Source of the DNA: Planctomycetaceae bacterium
Lineage (GTDB): Bacteria > Planctomycetota > Phycisphaerae > UBA1845 > UTPLA1
Direction of reading: 5' to 3'
Length of the DNA stretch: 64,000 nt
Assembly: GCA_011525745.1 (NCBI GenBank)
Contig: WYBU01000068.1
Coordinates: forward strand, 114,339 to 178,338
Under the pieces are notes generated by a model, which did no database searches, was not told the origin of the DNA, and saw only the letters and a list, made by a program, of their open reading frames with translations. The translations under genes were made by a program, and so were the position numbers. This document shows, piece after piece, positions 1 through 8,628 of this stretch (its first letter is position 1; every line of letters starts with the position of its first letter).

Positions 1-829
1 GCCGCAGTTCAGCAGGTCGGTCGGTCAGCCCCAGCAGCACGGCCAGATCGCGCCGTGATAAGAACGCCGTAAGCTGCGCCTGTTTCAGGGCCAGCTCCGC
101 GTCGTAAACTTCCGACCGCGCCAGGTACACCTCGACGGCGCTGCCTGCGCCCGCCTCGAGCCGCGCCTGCGCCGTGTCGAGCAGTCGCTGCGCCACGGCC
201 AGGTTCTCCGCCGCCAGTTCAGCCAGCCGATCGGAGGCGGCGGCGCGATAGTAGGTCGCTTTGGCTTCCAGCGCCGTGGCGCTCAGCTCGCGCGCCACAT
301 CGAGCAACGTCTGCTGCATGGCATGTTCGGCGCCGCGCGCCCGAATGGGTAGCTGCCACAAATCCGAGATATTCTGCGTCACGTCCAGCATCAGGTTGGC
401 CAGCCCGCCGCTGTCGGGAAATCGCAGTGACATCGCCAGCATCGGATTGCTGAACAGCCTTGACTGCACAACGTCGGCCCGCGCAATCCCGACGCGATAG
501 TACGCCGCACGCAGGCGCGGATGATTCAGCAGCGCGAGGCGAACGGCGTTGTCGGACGTCAGTCCGCCTTCCATCAGGGCCGACACCTGCCGCTCGAGCA
601 CCGTGTCGTCGTCCGGCCAGACCTCGGCCGGCGCGCCGGTCGCCTCGGACACCCGCTCGGCCACGTTGCCGTAGTCGCGGCTCGTCTCCACCCGCGCACA
701 GCCGGTCAGCGTCGCCAGACAAAAGCAGCAACCCGTCGCCGCAAGGAGCGGACCCGCTGTACGGGCGAGTCGAAAGTGTGAATCGAATCGCAACACGAAA
801 CGGCGAATGACGATGACCGCATGGACCAT
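1..829 (-). CDS. TolC-family outer-membrane efflux lipoprotein (C-terminus off the left edge)
   Basis: Outer-membrane channel of a tripartite efflux or type I secretion system. Read on the minus strand from ATG 829, the frame stays open to base 1, so the 3' end lies outside the window. The N-terminus has a hydrophobic stretch ending in a lipobox (TLTGC, about residue 44), so the protein is probably a CusC/OprM-like lipoprotein. Then come NHPRLRAAYYRVGIARADV, ATYYRAA and a long alanine-rich helix with repeated AQ/ARLEAG, as in the TolC helical barrel (for example RLEAGAGSAVEVYLARSEV). The frame is open further upstream, and GTG 877 is an alternative start. No strong ribosome site settles the choice. 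The partner membrane-fusion and pump genes would lie to the left. Confidence 0.82.
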   Translation of the reverse strand, partial: MVHAVIVIRRFVLRFDSHFRLARTAGPLLAATGCCFCLATLTGCARVETSRDYGNVAERVSEATGAPAEVWPDDDTVLERQVSALMEGGLTSDNAVRLALLNHPRLRAAYYRVGIARADVVQSRLFSNPMLAMSLRFPDSGGLANLMLDVTQNISDLWQLPIRARGAEHAMQQTLLDVARELSATALEAKATYYRAAASDRLAELAAENLAVAQRLLDTAQARLEAGAGSAVEVYLARSEVYDAELALKQAQLTAFLSRRDLAVLLGLTDRPAELR

Positions 830-981
830 GTTTCGGGCTTCCTTGACGAGCGGAATCGTTTGCGTCTGTTGCGTCACGGCTGAATTCGTGTCGGCCCTTT
901 GTGGTGGTCTGCCCGCCGGCCGACCGCACGGCCCTGCAATGCAGGTGACACAGCCCGCCGAATCGTGGCATCGTAATCAAA

Positions 982-1896
982 TCAGCGGTGCGGTGAGGAC
1001 GACCCCGTCTGCGATGCCGCCGCGACGACGTTCGACAACAGCATCGCCACCGTCACCGGACCGACGCCGCCCGGAACCGGTGTGATCCAGCCGGCCACCT
1101 CCGCCACCTCGTCGTAACGTACATCGCCGATGGTGCGCGTCCGGCGACCGCCGCGACCGTCATCAACCGACACTCGGTGCGTCCCCACATCGATCACGAT
1201 CGCATCCTCTCGAACGTGCTCGCGTCCGATCACCCCGGGCTTGCCGGCGGCTGCCATCAATACGTCCGCCCTGCGGCTGTGTGCGGCCAGATCGCGCGTC
1301 CGCGTGTGGCACAGGGTCACCGTTGCGTGTTCGACCAGCAGCAGCATCGCCAGCGGACGGCCGACGATCGGACTGCGGCCGATGACGACCGCTTCGCAGC
1401 CGGCCAGGTCGACACCCGTCGATCTCAAACACGCCATCGCCGCGGCGGCCGTGCAGGGCGCCAGTGCGGGTTGTCCCTGCGCCAGCCGTCCCAGGTTCAT
1501 CGGATGAAGGCCTTCGACGTCCTTTTCGGGCGCGATCAGCGCCGAAAACGGCGAACCCACCGCCCCGCGCTGTTGCGGCGGCGACAGGCTCGGCGGCAGC
1601 GGCTGGTAGAGCAACACGCCGCTGACGGTGGAATCGGCGTTCAATGTTGCCAGCGCCGCGCCCAGGCCCTCGGCGGTCGTCGTTTCCGGAAGATGGATCA
1701 GCCGATGAGTGATCCCCACGCGTTCCGCCTGCCCGGCCTGCGACGCCGCGTACATGTGCGAACCGGGATCGTCGCCGACGAGCACGCCGGCCAGGCAGGG
1801 ACGCCGGCCGCGCGCCGCCAGCGCTTCGGCGTCGTGCCGGATGCGGCGGCAGATGTCATCGGCCAGGGCGCGGCCGTCGATGATCCGTGCGGGCAT
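982..1896 (-). CDS. folD: FolD: methylenetetrahydrofolate dehydrogenase/cyclohydrolase with altered active-site residues
   Basis: Cytosolic one-carbon enzyme that converts 5,10-methylene-THF to 10-formyl-THF through methenyl-THF. The 304 residues match the family from end to end: KIIDG-like start (RIIDGRALAD), YxxS motif, LYQPLPP, PEKDVEGLHPMNLGRL, the dinucleotide site VIGRSPIVGRPLAMLL, and the C-terminal ITPVPGGVGPVTVAML. In E. coli FolD the catalytic lysine K54 follows YVAS. Here the aligned residue after YAAS is Gln53. The conserved folate-binding Asp of KDVDG (E. coli D121) is Glu128. Gln98 and Tyr49 are kept. About eight extra residues lie between the QPLPP and PEKDV motifs. Cyclohydrolase activity may therefore be lost (inference). 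The ATG is preceded by a GGAG. Confidence 0.9.
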   Translation of the reverse strand: MPARIIDGRALADDICRRIRHDAEALAARGRRPCLAGVLVGDDPGSHMYAASQAGQAERVGITHRLIHLPETTTAEGLGAALATLNADSTVSGVLLYQPLPPSLSPPQQRGAVGSPFSALIAPEKDVEGLHPMNLGRLAQGQPALAPCTAAAAMACLRSTGVDLAGCEAVVIGRSPIVGRPLAMLLLVEHATVTLCHTRTRDLAAHSRRADVLMAAAGKPGVIGREHVREDAIVIDVGTHRVSVDDGRGGRRTRTIGDVRYDEVAEVAGWITPVPGGVGPVTVAMLLSNVVAAASQTGSSSPHR

Positions 1897-2123
1897 GAGC
1901 AGCCACTCCGTCGAAACGTCCTCGCATCAGATGAATGGGCATGTTAACGGGTCGGCTGAATGTGTGTGAACGGAATCGGCAAGGAGGGCGCGCCGCAACG
2001 TCGGCTACGCGATCGACGCGCAACGCTTACTGACGTGCGCGTCTCGTTGCGCGGCGACGCCAACGTTACAGCCCGAGGTGGCGGTGCCGCATCCACAGCC
2101 GGAGGCGGCTGCGCTGCATTGTG

Positions 2124-4202
2124 TTACAGGCCCAGCAACGCTTCCACGAACAGCGGCACATCGACCGGATCAACCGCCGTGCTGGAATCCATGTCCGCCG
2201 CGCAGATGCAGCGCGCATCGGTCTCCAGCCCGTACAGCACGTCGAGGAAGCGGCGGATGTCCTCGCCATCGACACGCCGATCGCCGTTGACATCGCCCTT
2301 CAGCGACACGTCGACAGGCTGGGCGTCGCCCAGTTCGGCCATCAGCACCGGCGCGCCCATGCCGGTCTGCAACCACAGGTCGTACGCCATCTGACCGCGG
2401 TTGGTGGCGGGGTTGTTGTTGTCGCGCAGAAATTCGACGTACTCGCGGCTGCTTGTCTGATAGTACAGCCGCACGCGCGCCCCGACCGCGTAGCCCGGAA
2501 TGGCAAACCACGTGTCGTCCCAGTACTGGCCGTCGGCATACGACGCGCCGACCGGCGCGGCGTTGATCGCGGCGAAATTCGTGTTGTTGAATCCGCGCGG
2601 CGGAATGCGGTTGTCCTTGTAGATCGCATTGGCCAGCGCGACGTGGAAGTGCGGTCCTTCCGGCAGTCCGGTCAGCGCCGCCAAAGCGGCGTCGGCGCCG
2701 AACTTGGCCTCGTACACCTTCGTCGAAACTTCGTCGAGCGTGGCGGTGCCGAAGTCATACGCGCCGTACGTGAACATCGGGTTCACGTAATCGACGCAAT
2801 CGTAGAAATCCACCGTTAACCACATGCGGCGGCCCTCGGGATAGCCCGTCGGCAGCTTGTGGCCCGTTTCGTTCACGACGCGCACGCGAAGCTGCAACTG
2901 ACCCGGTGTCTGGCCGTCGTCGAGCGATGCGGTCAGCGTGGCCGCCCGCGCCAACATGCTCAGATTGCGCAGCTTGTTGGCCTGAAGCATGTCGACCTGC
3001 GCCTGATCCAATTCCCACTGCGGCGGTCCGCCGTCGCCCGGGCCGTACTGTAGGCCGATGGCGTCCAGCACCCAGTTGCCCGCGCCGCTGAAGAAATGCC
3101 GCGGCAGGTCCGGCCGTGCCGGCTCGAACGCGCAGCCCTGCCGGAAGTCCATCGGCATGTGGCAATCCTGACAGGTCGACACCACGGTCTGTCCCTCTCC
3201 TCCGAATCGCCCGCCCATGTCAACGCCGTTGACGAAGTCGCTCTTGAGCCACTCGCTGTACGTGCGCTGCTCCGGCACCATCTCGTACTTGTTGCCCGTC
3301 GGATGCGGATTCCCGCCGTTAAATACCAGCACGCCGTTGTCCAGCCGAAAGTGCGGCGGGCTGACGTCGTGGCACGTGGCGCAGAAATCGGCGCGAAGAT
3401 GAAACGGCGACTGGAACGTGTCGCGATTGTTGGTGAACAAGCGATGGAAAAAATCGCAGTTGGCTTCCGGCGGAACGGGCGTCGATCCGGGCGGCGTCAC
3501 CGGAAACGGCCCGCGTCGCTGGTCCAGCGGATCGATGACGTAGCTGGCGTTGCCGCCGTCGCCCGGCATCGACGGATTGCCCAGGTCCATCGACTGCACC
3601 GGGGCGTCGGCCCCCAGCGCCGCGATGATGGCCGCATCGACCGGGGGCGCGCCGGCGTACTGGAAAGGATCGACGTTGCGATGACAGAAGTTGCAGTTGA
3701 TCCCGTCGCGGTCGAACGACGTGATCGCCGATCCGTCGCTGGGCTGCGAACGTCCGTCCAGCCACGCCATCGGTACGTGGCACCGGATGCAGGTTTCGCC
3801 GATGCCCGGCGCATCGCGCTCCGCGATATCGAGACAGGCGTAGAACAGCGGATCGCGCGCCGCCTGAGCCTTCAGGCTGCCGGACCAGTCTTCGTAGATG
3901 GGCACTCCCGCGGTCGGCGGCGGCTCCGGATCGCCGTGACAGCCGGTGCACTCCAGCGAGTGAAGGATCGGCTCCGTCAGTGTGTTGGGCTGCGTGCCGC
4001 GCAGGTAGAACGTGCCCGCGTTGGTGGGCAGCGGGGTGGGCGGCGAACCGGGGCCGGCCATCAGCGCCCCGGAAACAATCAGCAGCAGCGACGACGTCAG
4101 GATGATCGCCAGGGTCCATTGTCGAGCCTGCGCAGTCAGGCTCGAAGAGAATCGGAGTTTGAAGCGGCGATTCGGCAGGTCGGTGCCGGTGGATCGGGAC
4201 AT
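2124..4202 (-). CDS. Secreted five-haem cytochrome c with C-terminal dockerin-like repeats
   Basis: Exported multiheme electron carrier or redox enzyme of unknown partner, 692 residues. A hydrophobic export segment lies at about residues 29-51 (TLAIILTSSLLLIVSGALMA). Five CxxCH haem sites are visible in the first half: CTGCH, CIRCH, CNFCH, CATCH and CQDCH. A sixth site appears degenerate, CDFFH in place of CxxCH. The middle part is a beta-rich domain with no obvious haem site. The C-terminus carries GDVNGDRRVDGEDIRRFLD and a second DMDSSTAVDPVDV repeat, the dockerin-like calcium loops common on planctomycete exported proteins. The layout recalls cytochrome c554-type proteins, but I cannot name the reaction. 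The ribosome site AGGGGA precedes the start. Confidence 0.8.
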   Translation of the reverse strand: MSRSTGTDLPNRRFKLRFSSSLTAQARQWTLAIILTSSLLLIVSGALMAGPGSPPTPLPTNAGTFYLRGTQPNTLTEPILHSLECTGCHGDPEPPPTAGVPIYEDWSGSLKAQAARDPLFYACLDIAERDAPGIGETCIRCHVPMAWLDGRSQPSDGSAITSFDRDGINCNFCHRNVDPFQYAGAPPVDAAIIAALGADAPVQSMDLGNPSMPGDGGNASYVIDPLDQRRGPFPVTPPGSTPVPPEANCDFFHRLFTNNRDTFQSPFHLRADFCATCHDVSPPHFRLDNGVLVFNGGNPHPTGNKYEMVPEQRTYSEWLKSDFVNGVDMGGRFGGEGQTVVSTCQDCHMPMDFRQGCAFEPARPDLPRHFFSGAGNWVLDAIGLQYGPGDGGPPQWELDQAQVDMLQANKLRNLSMLARAATLTASLDDGQTPGQLQLRVRVVNETGHKLPTGYPEGRRMWLTVDFYDCVDYVNPMFTYGAYDFGTATLDEVSTKVYEAKFGADAALAALTGLPEGPHFHVALANAIYKDNRIPPRGFNNTNFAAINAAPVGASYADGQYWDDTWFAIPGYAVGARVRLYYQTSSREYVEFLRDNNNPATNRGQMAYDLWLQTGMGAPVLMAELGDAQPVDVSLKGDVNGDRRVDGEDIRRFLDVLYGLETDARCICAADMDSSTAVDPVDVPLFVEALLGL

Positions 4203-4233
4203 GAGTTCCCCTCTGAATTAAAACAACAACATC

Positions 4234-4263
4234 AATATATCCGTTGGTCTCCTAATAATACAA
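4234..4263 (-). promoter_or_regulatory. Candidate sigma-70 promoter with inverted repeat, upstream of the five-haem cytochrome
   Basis: On the minus strand TTGTAT (4263-4258) and TATATT (4239-4234) are separated by 18 bp, about 32 bp before the ATG at 4202. The inverted repeat CCGTTG/CAACGG (4241-4246 and 4261-4266) lies across the spacer and the -35 box, so it could be an operator. This is an A+T-rich island in otherwise GC-rich sequence. Confidence 0.5.
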
Positions 4264-4292
4264 CGGATTTTCCCCCAAGGCAGTAGGCCGTC

Positions 4293-4313
4293 GGGCGGCG
4301 CTCGCAGCCGCCC
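4293..4313 (-). other. Stem-loop downstream of dapB
   Basis: A perfect 7-bp stem GGGCGGC/GCCGCCC with a 7-nt loop lies about 100 nt beyond the dapB stop codon. No T run follows on the minus strand, so it is not a canonical intrinsic terminator. It may protect the transcript 3' end. Confidence 0.35.
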
Positions 4314-4413
4314 AATGGTCTTCCATCCTATCGCCTTGGGCAGCGATCGTTCAAGTGCCTTCGGATCGCCGCGGTCACTCCTGAGACAGATGACCGCAAG
4401 ATTCTGACCGGAT

Positions 4414-5226
4414 TTACGTTATCGGTTGCGACCCAAAGAGAATGTCGTTCATCGAATAGCGGCCGGCAGGCCGACCGGCGATCCACTTCGCCGCACGCAG
4501 CGCCCCGCGCGCAAATGTCTCGCGCGAATGAGCCGTGTGACTGATCTTTATGGTTTCACCGAGACCGCCGAAGCAGACCGTGTGCTCTCCTACGGTATCA
4601 CCCAGGCGGATGGCGTGTACGCCGATCTGCCCGCCTGGCCGGCCGCCCGTCATGCCGTGTCGGCCATGTACGACATCGCTGGTGGCCGCGCCAGTCGATT
4701 GCCCGCACCGGATCGCGTCGACCAGTGCCAGCGCGGTGCCGCTGGGCGCATCGATCTTGAATCGATGATGCGCTTCGACGATCTCAACGTCGTAATCAGT
4801 GCCCAGTGCCGCCGTAAGTTGCCCGACGATGCGCAACAGCACGTTGATTCCCATGCTCATGTTCGCCGCGTGCAATACCGCAATGCGCTCGGAAGCCCGT
4901 TCGATCTGCTCCAGCCCCGACGCGTCGTGGCCCGTCGTGCCGATTACGATCGGGCGGTGTGCTTTCAGCGCCACGTCGAGCGCCCTCGGAGTTGCCGATG
5001 CAGCGCTGAAGTCGATCATGACGTCAAACGGCACGCCGCAGCTTGACTCGATCGGTATTCCGATGCGGCCGCAACCCGCGATTTCCCCCGCGTCGCGACC
5101 CAGCATGGGGCATTGCTGCGACTCCAGCGCCCCCGCGATCGAAAACGCGCGATCCTGCGAGGCCAGCGCAATCAGATGTCGCCCCATGCGGCCGGCCGCG
5201 CCGTGTATGGCAATGGATGTCGGCAT
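4414..5226 (-). CDS. dapB: 4-hydroxy-tetrahydrodipicolinate reductase (DapB)
   Basis: Cytosolic NAD(P)H-dependent reductase of the diaminopimelate/lysine pathway, which feeds peptidoglycan synthesis. At 270 residues it has the usual family length. The N-terminal nucleotide site is IHGAAGRMGRHL. VIDF-like MIDFSAASA and IGTTGH follow, then AANMSMGINVLL. The active-site signature EAHHRFKIDAPSGTAL contains the HH and K-x-DAPSG residues of the family. The C-terminal half has LGETIKISHTAHSRETFARGAL. The ATG is preceded by GGAGAACGG. The gene stands alone, with no other lysine genes next to it. Confidence 0.95.
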   Translation of the reverse strand: MPTSIAIHGAAGRMGRHLIALASQDRAFSIAGALESQQCPMLGRDAGEIAGCGRIGIPIESSCGVPFDVMIDFSAASATPRALDVALKAHRPIVIGTTGHDASGLEQIERASERIAVLHAANMSMGINVLLRIVGQLTAALGTDYDVEIVEAHHRFKIDAPSGTALALVDAIRCGQSTGAATSDVVHGRHGMTGGRPGGQIGVHAIRLGDTVGEHTVCFGGLGETIKISHTAHSRETFARGALRAAKWIAGRPAGRYSMNDILFGSQPIT

Positions 5227-5536
5227 GTCCCGTTCTCCGGAGTATCAAATCAACGCCCGGAGCGAATTGTACGTCCGACGGCCGCCGGAATCGGGTGTGG
5301 CCAAGAATCCGGGCCATGAAGTGGCAACGCCGACGCCAGGAGTCCGAGCCGGATCAGAACCCCGCGTGTAAGCGGGGGGACCGGCCCGAAGGGACGACTT
5401 TCAAACATCCGGCGCTGTGGTGCCGAACCACGGCGCCCACTTTCGCGGGACTCGCGCAGCCATGGCCGGCGCGGGCGCAATCGCCGGCGCGCTCCGGCGG
5501 TTCGTCGCTTCGTTGTCCCGCGGACCGTTTCGTACG
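5227..5536. other. Intergenic region with hairpin; no gene seen
   Basis: About 310 bp between dapB and the FG-GAP gene. It holds a perfect hairpin CCCCGC-GTGTAA-GCGGGG (5360-5377) with no T run. I see no credible coding sequence, and the frames open here lack ribosome sites or recognisable protein. The hairpin has the look of the dispersed palindromes found elsewhere in the window. Confidence 0.5.
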
Positions 5537-8203
5537 CTATTGATCCAGCAACTCGGCCACGATGCACTGGATGTCGTCGCCATCCACGACGCAGTCGCCG
5601 TTGCAGTCGCGCAGCGGGCGACCGGTGGAGTCGACGGGCAATCCAGCAGGCGTGTTCGGGCAGACGTCGCAGGCGTCGCCCACTCCGTCGCCGTCGGCGT
5701 CGGCCTGATCGGGGTTGGCGATGAGCGGGCAGTTGTCCGATTCGTCGGGCACGCCGTCGCCGTCATAGTCCGCCGGTGGTTGCACGAAAACGTAAATCGC
5801 GCCGGAATCGGTGGCGCTGTTGTCGGACTCGTTGCCGTTCACGCCTGTGGCGTTGCTGTCCTCCCGATGCGCCCCGACAACGACGGTGTCGCCACTGACG
5901 GCCACCGAGACGCCGAACAGGTCACTCACCCCGGTATTGGAGGCCTTGAGGTAGGCCTGCTGGCTCCAGACCCCGCCGCCGCGGACGAAGACGTAGGCCG
6001 CGCCGGAACCGCTGGCGCTGTTGTCGGCCTGGTTGCCGTCGATGCCCGTGGCGTTGCTGTCCTCGTCAATCGCCCCGACCACCACCGTGTCGCCCGAGAC
6101 GGCCACGGAGTAGCCGAACTGGTCGTTTGTCCCGGTGTTCGAGGCCTTGAGGTAGGCCTGCTGGCTCCAGACGCCGCTGCTACGGACGAAGACGTAGGCC
6201 GCGCCGGAATTGTTGGCGCTGTTGTCGGCCTGGTTGCCGTTTACGCCCGTGGCGCTGCTGTCCTCCTGAAACGCCCCGACCACCACCGTGTCGCCGTTGA
6301 CGGCCACCGACCAGCCGAAGGTGTCGCTCGCCCCGGTGTTCGAGGCCTTGAGGTACGCCTGCTGGCTCCAGTCGCCCATCGCATCGCGGACGAAGACGTA
6401 AGCCGCGCCGGAATTTGAGGCGCTGTTGTCGGCCTGGTTGCCGTTCACACCCGTGGCGCCGCTGTCTTCCAGCCAGGCCCCGACCACTACTGTGTCGCCG
6501 CTGGCGGCCACTGCGAAGCCGAACCGGTCGTCCGCCCCGGTGTTCGAGGCCTTGAGGTAGGCCTGCTGGCTCCAGATCGTGCCGCTGCGGACGAAAACGT
6601 AGGCCGCGCCGGAACTGTTGGCGCTGTTGTCGGCCTGGTTGCCGTCCACCCCCGTGGAGCTGCTGGCCTCGAACCACGCCCCGACCACCACCGTGTCGCC
6701 GTTGACGCGCGCCGATAAGCCGAACTGGTCGTTCGCATCGGTGTTGGAGGCCTTGAGGTAGGCCTGCTGGCTCCAGACCCCGCCGCTGCGGACGAAGACG
6801 TAGGCCGCGCCGGAATTGTTGGCGCTGTTGTCGGCCTGGTTGCCGTTTACGCCCGTGGCGTTGCTGTCCTCCAGATATGCCCCGACCACGATCGTGTCAC
6901 CCGAGACGGCCACCGAGATGCCGAACGCGTCGCCCGCTTGGGTGTTTGAGGCCTTGAGGTAGGCCTGCTGGCTCCAGACCCCGCCGCTGCGGACGAAGAC
7001 GTAGGCCGCACCGGAATCGGAGGCGCTGTTGTCGGCCTGGTTGCCGTTCACGCCGGTGGCGCTGCTGTCCTCGCCAGGCGCCCCGACTACCACCGTGTCG
7101 CCCGAGACGGCCACCGAGTAGCCGAACTGGTCGCCCACCCCGGTGTTCGAGGCCTTGAGGTAGGCCTGCTGGGCGATGGGGTCGATTGTCAGCGGATAGA
7201 CCGCGAGGGAATCATCGACGACGACGCGGAAGAACCGAGGAGGCGTGACAGAATGGGTGGTGCGGGCGTTCCGGGTGGTACGGGCGTCCCGCCCGTCGTC
7301 ATTCTGGAGATGCGTGGAACTGGCAACTTGGGTGGCATGAGAGTCTTGATGGAAATGGGTGGTATCCCGACGGGCGTCGGGATCTCGCCCGTCAACATCG
7401 CCAACCTCGAACCACGCCGGCACCGTTGCGCCCGTTGCGTCGAAGACCGTCAGGCCGGCGTAATTGACCACCGCCGCGCCGGCGTCGTTGACGAATGCCA
7501 CACTCCGCCCGTCGCCGCCGACCCGCGGATGCAGATCGCCGCGCACGGCCAGGATGAATTGCAGGCAGGACGGGCGGGACGCCCGTACCACCCCTGATTC
7601 ATCCGTCCGTCGATGCACCGTGTAGCCGTGCTCCAGGCCGCGCGGGTCGTTGACGTACCATTCGGTAAGCGTGTCGTCCCATCGGTAGGACACACGGCCG
7701 CCATCGGCCTTCACGCGCGCCGGCTGCAAAACCGCTCCCTCACGGTCGCGGTTCGGATGGCCGATCGCTCGCCGGGCGGCGGCGCGGCCGTACCCGACCA
7801 GTTCCAGCCCCCACGACCAGCCGCCCGCGTCGGGCGTGGTGACGAAGCCGCGGCCGTCGAATGTTGTCCGCCACTGCTGGCCCGGATTGCGGGCCACGTA
7901 GCCGCCCTCGACCGCGAACGCCGCGTGACGGTTTGCCTCGTACGCCGCGCGGATGCTCGACCAGCCCGAGGCGCTCAGCCCCTCGGGGACGCGTTCTTGC
8001 GCGGCGGCCGTCGATTGGTGAAACACGGGTTGAAAGCCCGTGCCGCGCGAATTCTCAGACACGAATTGGATGCCCGTGCCGCACGAAGCCCAGGCAGGCG
8101 GCGATCCTCCGGCCGAGGAATCCGGGGCTGCCCAGGTCGATCCCGCGGCAACGTACATGGCGCTCGACCACGCCACAAACACCATGAGATTTGTTGCTGG
8201 CAT
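5537..8203 (-). CDS. Secreted FG-GAP repeat protein with thrombospondin-3-like and dockerin-like C-terminus
   Basis: Large exported, probably surface or extracellular protein of 888 residues. I chose ATG 8203 rather than the earlier in-frame ATG 8266 because a strong GGAGGAG (8209-8215) precedes it and a signal peptide follows at once ([19 protein letters not shown]). The N-terminal region (about residues 65-340) resembles the domain found before FG-GAP repeats in many planctomycete proteins. Seven near-identical repeats of about 67 residues follow ([10 protein letters not shown] ... [15 protein letters not shown] ... GNQADNSA ... SGAAYVFV). The tail has [15 protein letters not shown] and [12 protein letters not shown] calcium loops and a final [14 protein letters not shown] dockerin-like repeat. 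Short genomic palindromes are embedded in the N-terminal coding part (see repeats). Function unknown; adhesion or matrix binding is plausible. Confidence 0.8.
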   Translation of the reverse strand: MPATNLMVFVAWSSAMYVAAGSTWAAPDSSAGGSPPAWASCGTGIQFVSENSRGTGFQPVFHQSTAAAQERVPEGLSASGWSSIRAAYEANRHAAFAVEGGYVARNPGQQWRTTFDGRGFVTTPDAGGWSWGLELVGYGRAAARRAIGHPNRDREGAVLQPARVKADGGRVSYRWDDTLTEWYVNDPRGLEHGYTVHRRTDESGVVRASRPSCLQFILAVRGDLHPRVGGDGRSVAFVNDAGAAVVNYAGLTVFDATGATVPAWFEVGDVDGRDPDARRDTTHFHQDSHATQVASSTHLQNDDGRDARTTRNARTTHSVTPPRFFRVVVDDSLAVYPLTIDPIAQQAYLKASNTGVGDQFGYSVAVSGDTVVVGAPGEDSSATGVNGNQADNSASDSGAAYVFVRSGGVWSQQAYLKASNTQAGDAFGISVAVSGDTIVVGAYLEDSNATGVNGNQADNSANNSGAAYVFVRSGGVWSQQAYLKASNTDANDQFGLSARVNGDTVVVGAWFEASSSTGVDGNQADNSANSSGAAYVFVRSGTIWSQQAYLKASNTGADDRFGFAVAASGDTVVVGAWLEDSGATGVNGNQADNSASNSGAAYVFVRDAMGDWSQQAYLKASNTGASDTFGWSVAVNGDTVVVGAFQEDSSATGVNGNQADNSANNSGAAYVFVRSSGVWSQQAYLKASNTGTNDQFGYSVAVSGDTVVVGAIDEDSNATGIDGNQADNSASGSGAAYVFVRGGGVWSQQAYLKASNTGVSDLFGVSVAVSGDTVVVGAHREDSNATGVNGNESDNSATDSGAIYVFVQPPADYDGDGVPDESDNCPLIANPDQADADGDGVGDACDVCPNTPAGLPVDSTGRPLRDCNGDCVVDGDDIQCIVAELLDQ
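5790..7180 (-). repeat. Seven tandem units of about 201 bp inside the FG-GAP gene
   Basis: The 67-residue FG-GAP units are highly similar at the DNA level. The segment ggccttgaggtaggcctgct recurs about every 200 bp on the plus strand, and unit 5 carries a short insertion (DAMGD). Such identity suggests recent duplication or gene conversion and invites copy-number change. Confidence 0.85.
7273..7593. repeat. Inverted pair of the GGTACGGGCGTCCC palindrome family inside a gene
   Basis: One copy (7273-7297) reads ggtggtacgggcgtcccgcc on the plus strand. The second (7569-7593) is its reverse complement, gggcgggacgcccgtaccac. Together they enclose about 270 bp of the FG-GAP gene. A third copy is intergenic at 53648-53672. 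In the gene they are translated as GRDARTT and GVVRASRP. Confidence 0.75.
7731..7756 (-). repeat. Dispersed palindrome family A copy inside the FG-GAP gene
   Basis: The minus strand reads aaccgcgaccgtgagggagc, translated as NRDREGA. The same unit recurs at 19118-19139, 19251-19267 (partial), 62768-62788 and 62886-62907. Confidence 0.75.
8024..8042. repeat. Palindrome CACGGG-TTGAAAG-CCCGTG inside the FG-GAP gene
   Basis: A perfect 6-bp stem, translated on the minus strand as GTGFQPV within the N-terminal part. Related cgggct-n-agcccg palindromes lie at 11882-11902, 42797-42819 and 48436-48457. Confidence 0.65.
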
Positions 8204-8628
8204 GTTCACTCCTCCGCTTGAAAAGTCGATGTGACGGCCCGACCGCGCCGGCGCGCGTGTGAACATTTATGGTACCAAACGGCGGCCGCCGGGGTCAATC
8301 CAAACCGGATTTTGTTGCCAGTTGCGTGTGCTCAGAAAGCTGCGCAATACAGTCGCAACGCGGACACGCACCGCGTTGCCGATAGCGCCAGGCGGTGTTG
8401 CCGCCGCGGTGACTCCTGTGCCGCCGCAAGAAATGTGCAAACCTCCGAAATTGAGTCATTGGCCCGCGCTGAATCCCGGGGCGCACCGTGAGTTGCTCGA
8501 TTCTTATTGACGCACAATTCCGCAAGACGATATCCTGATTTCCACGTAGCGGGCCGCTACTCACACGAAAAGACAAACTACGCGCACCGCGTGGACCGTC
8601 GGCGGTCCGCGCATCGAAGGGACACAAA
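8204..8628. other. Divergent intergenic region; no gene seen
   Basis: 425 bp between two divergently transcribed secreted-protein genes. It holds the ribosome site of the minus-strand gene and a candidate promoter for the plus-strand gene. I see no credible coding sequence. Confidence 0.5.
8507..8536 (+). promoter_or_regulatory. Candidate sigma-70 promoter for the beta-strand dockerin protein
   Basis: TTGACG (8507-8512) and TATCCT (8531-8536) with an 18-bp spacer, about 90 bp upstream of the ATG at 8629. Confidence 0.5.

Noticed and set aside
219..980. 253-codon minus-strand frame at the left edge
   Set aside because: The overlapping frame from ATG 829 gives a TolC-family protein; this one is Arg-rich and motif-free.
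5417..6418. Long plus-strand frame over the FG-GAP gene
   Set aside because: Antisense of the tandem repeats; its periodic [14 protein letters not shown] sequence mirrors the repeat units and it has no ribosome site.
5790..7180. Possible CRISPR array
   Set aside because: The 201-bp periodicity is coding, with conserved FG-GAP residues and no short repeats separated by unique spacers.
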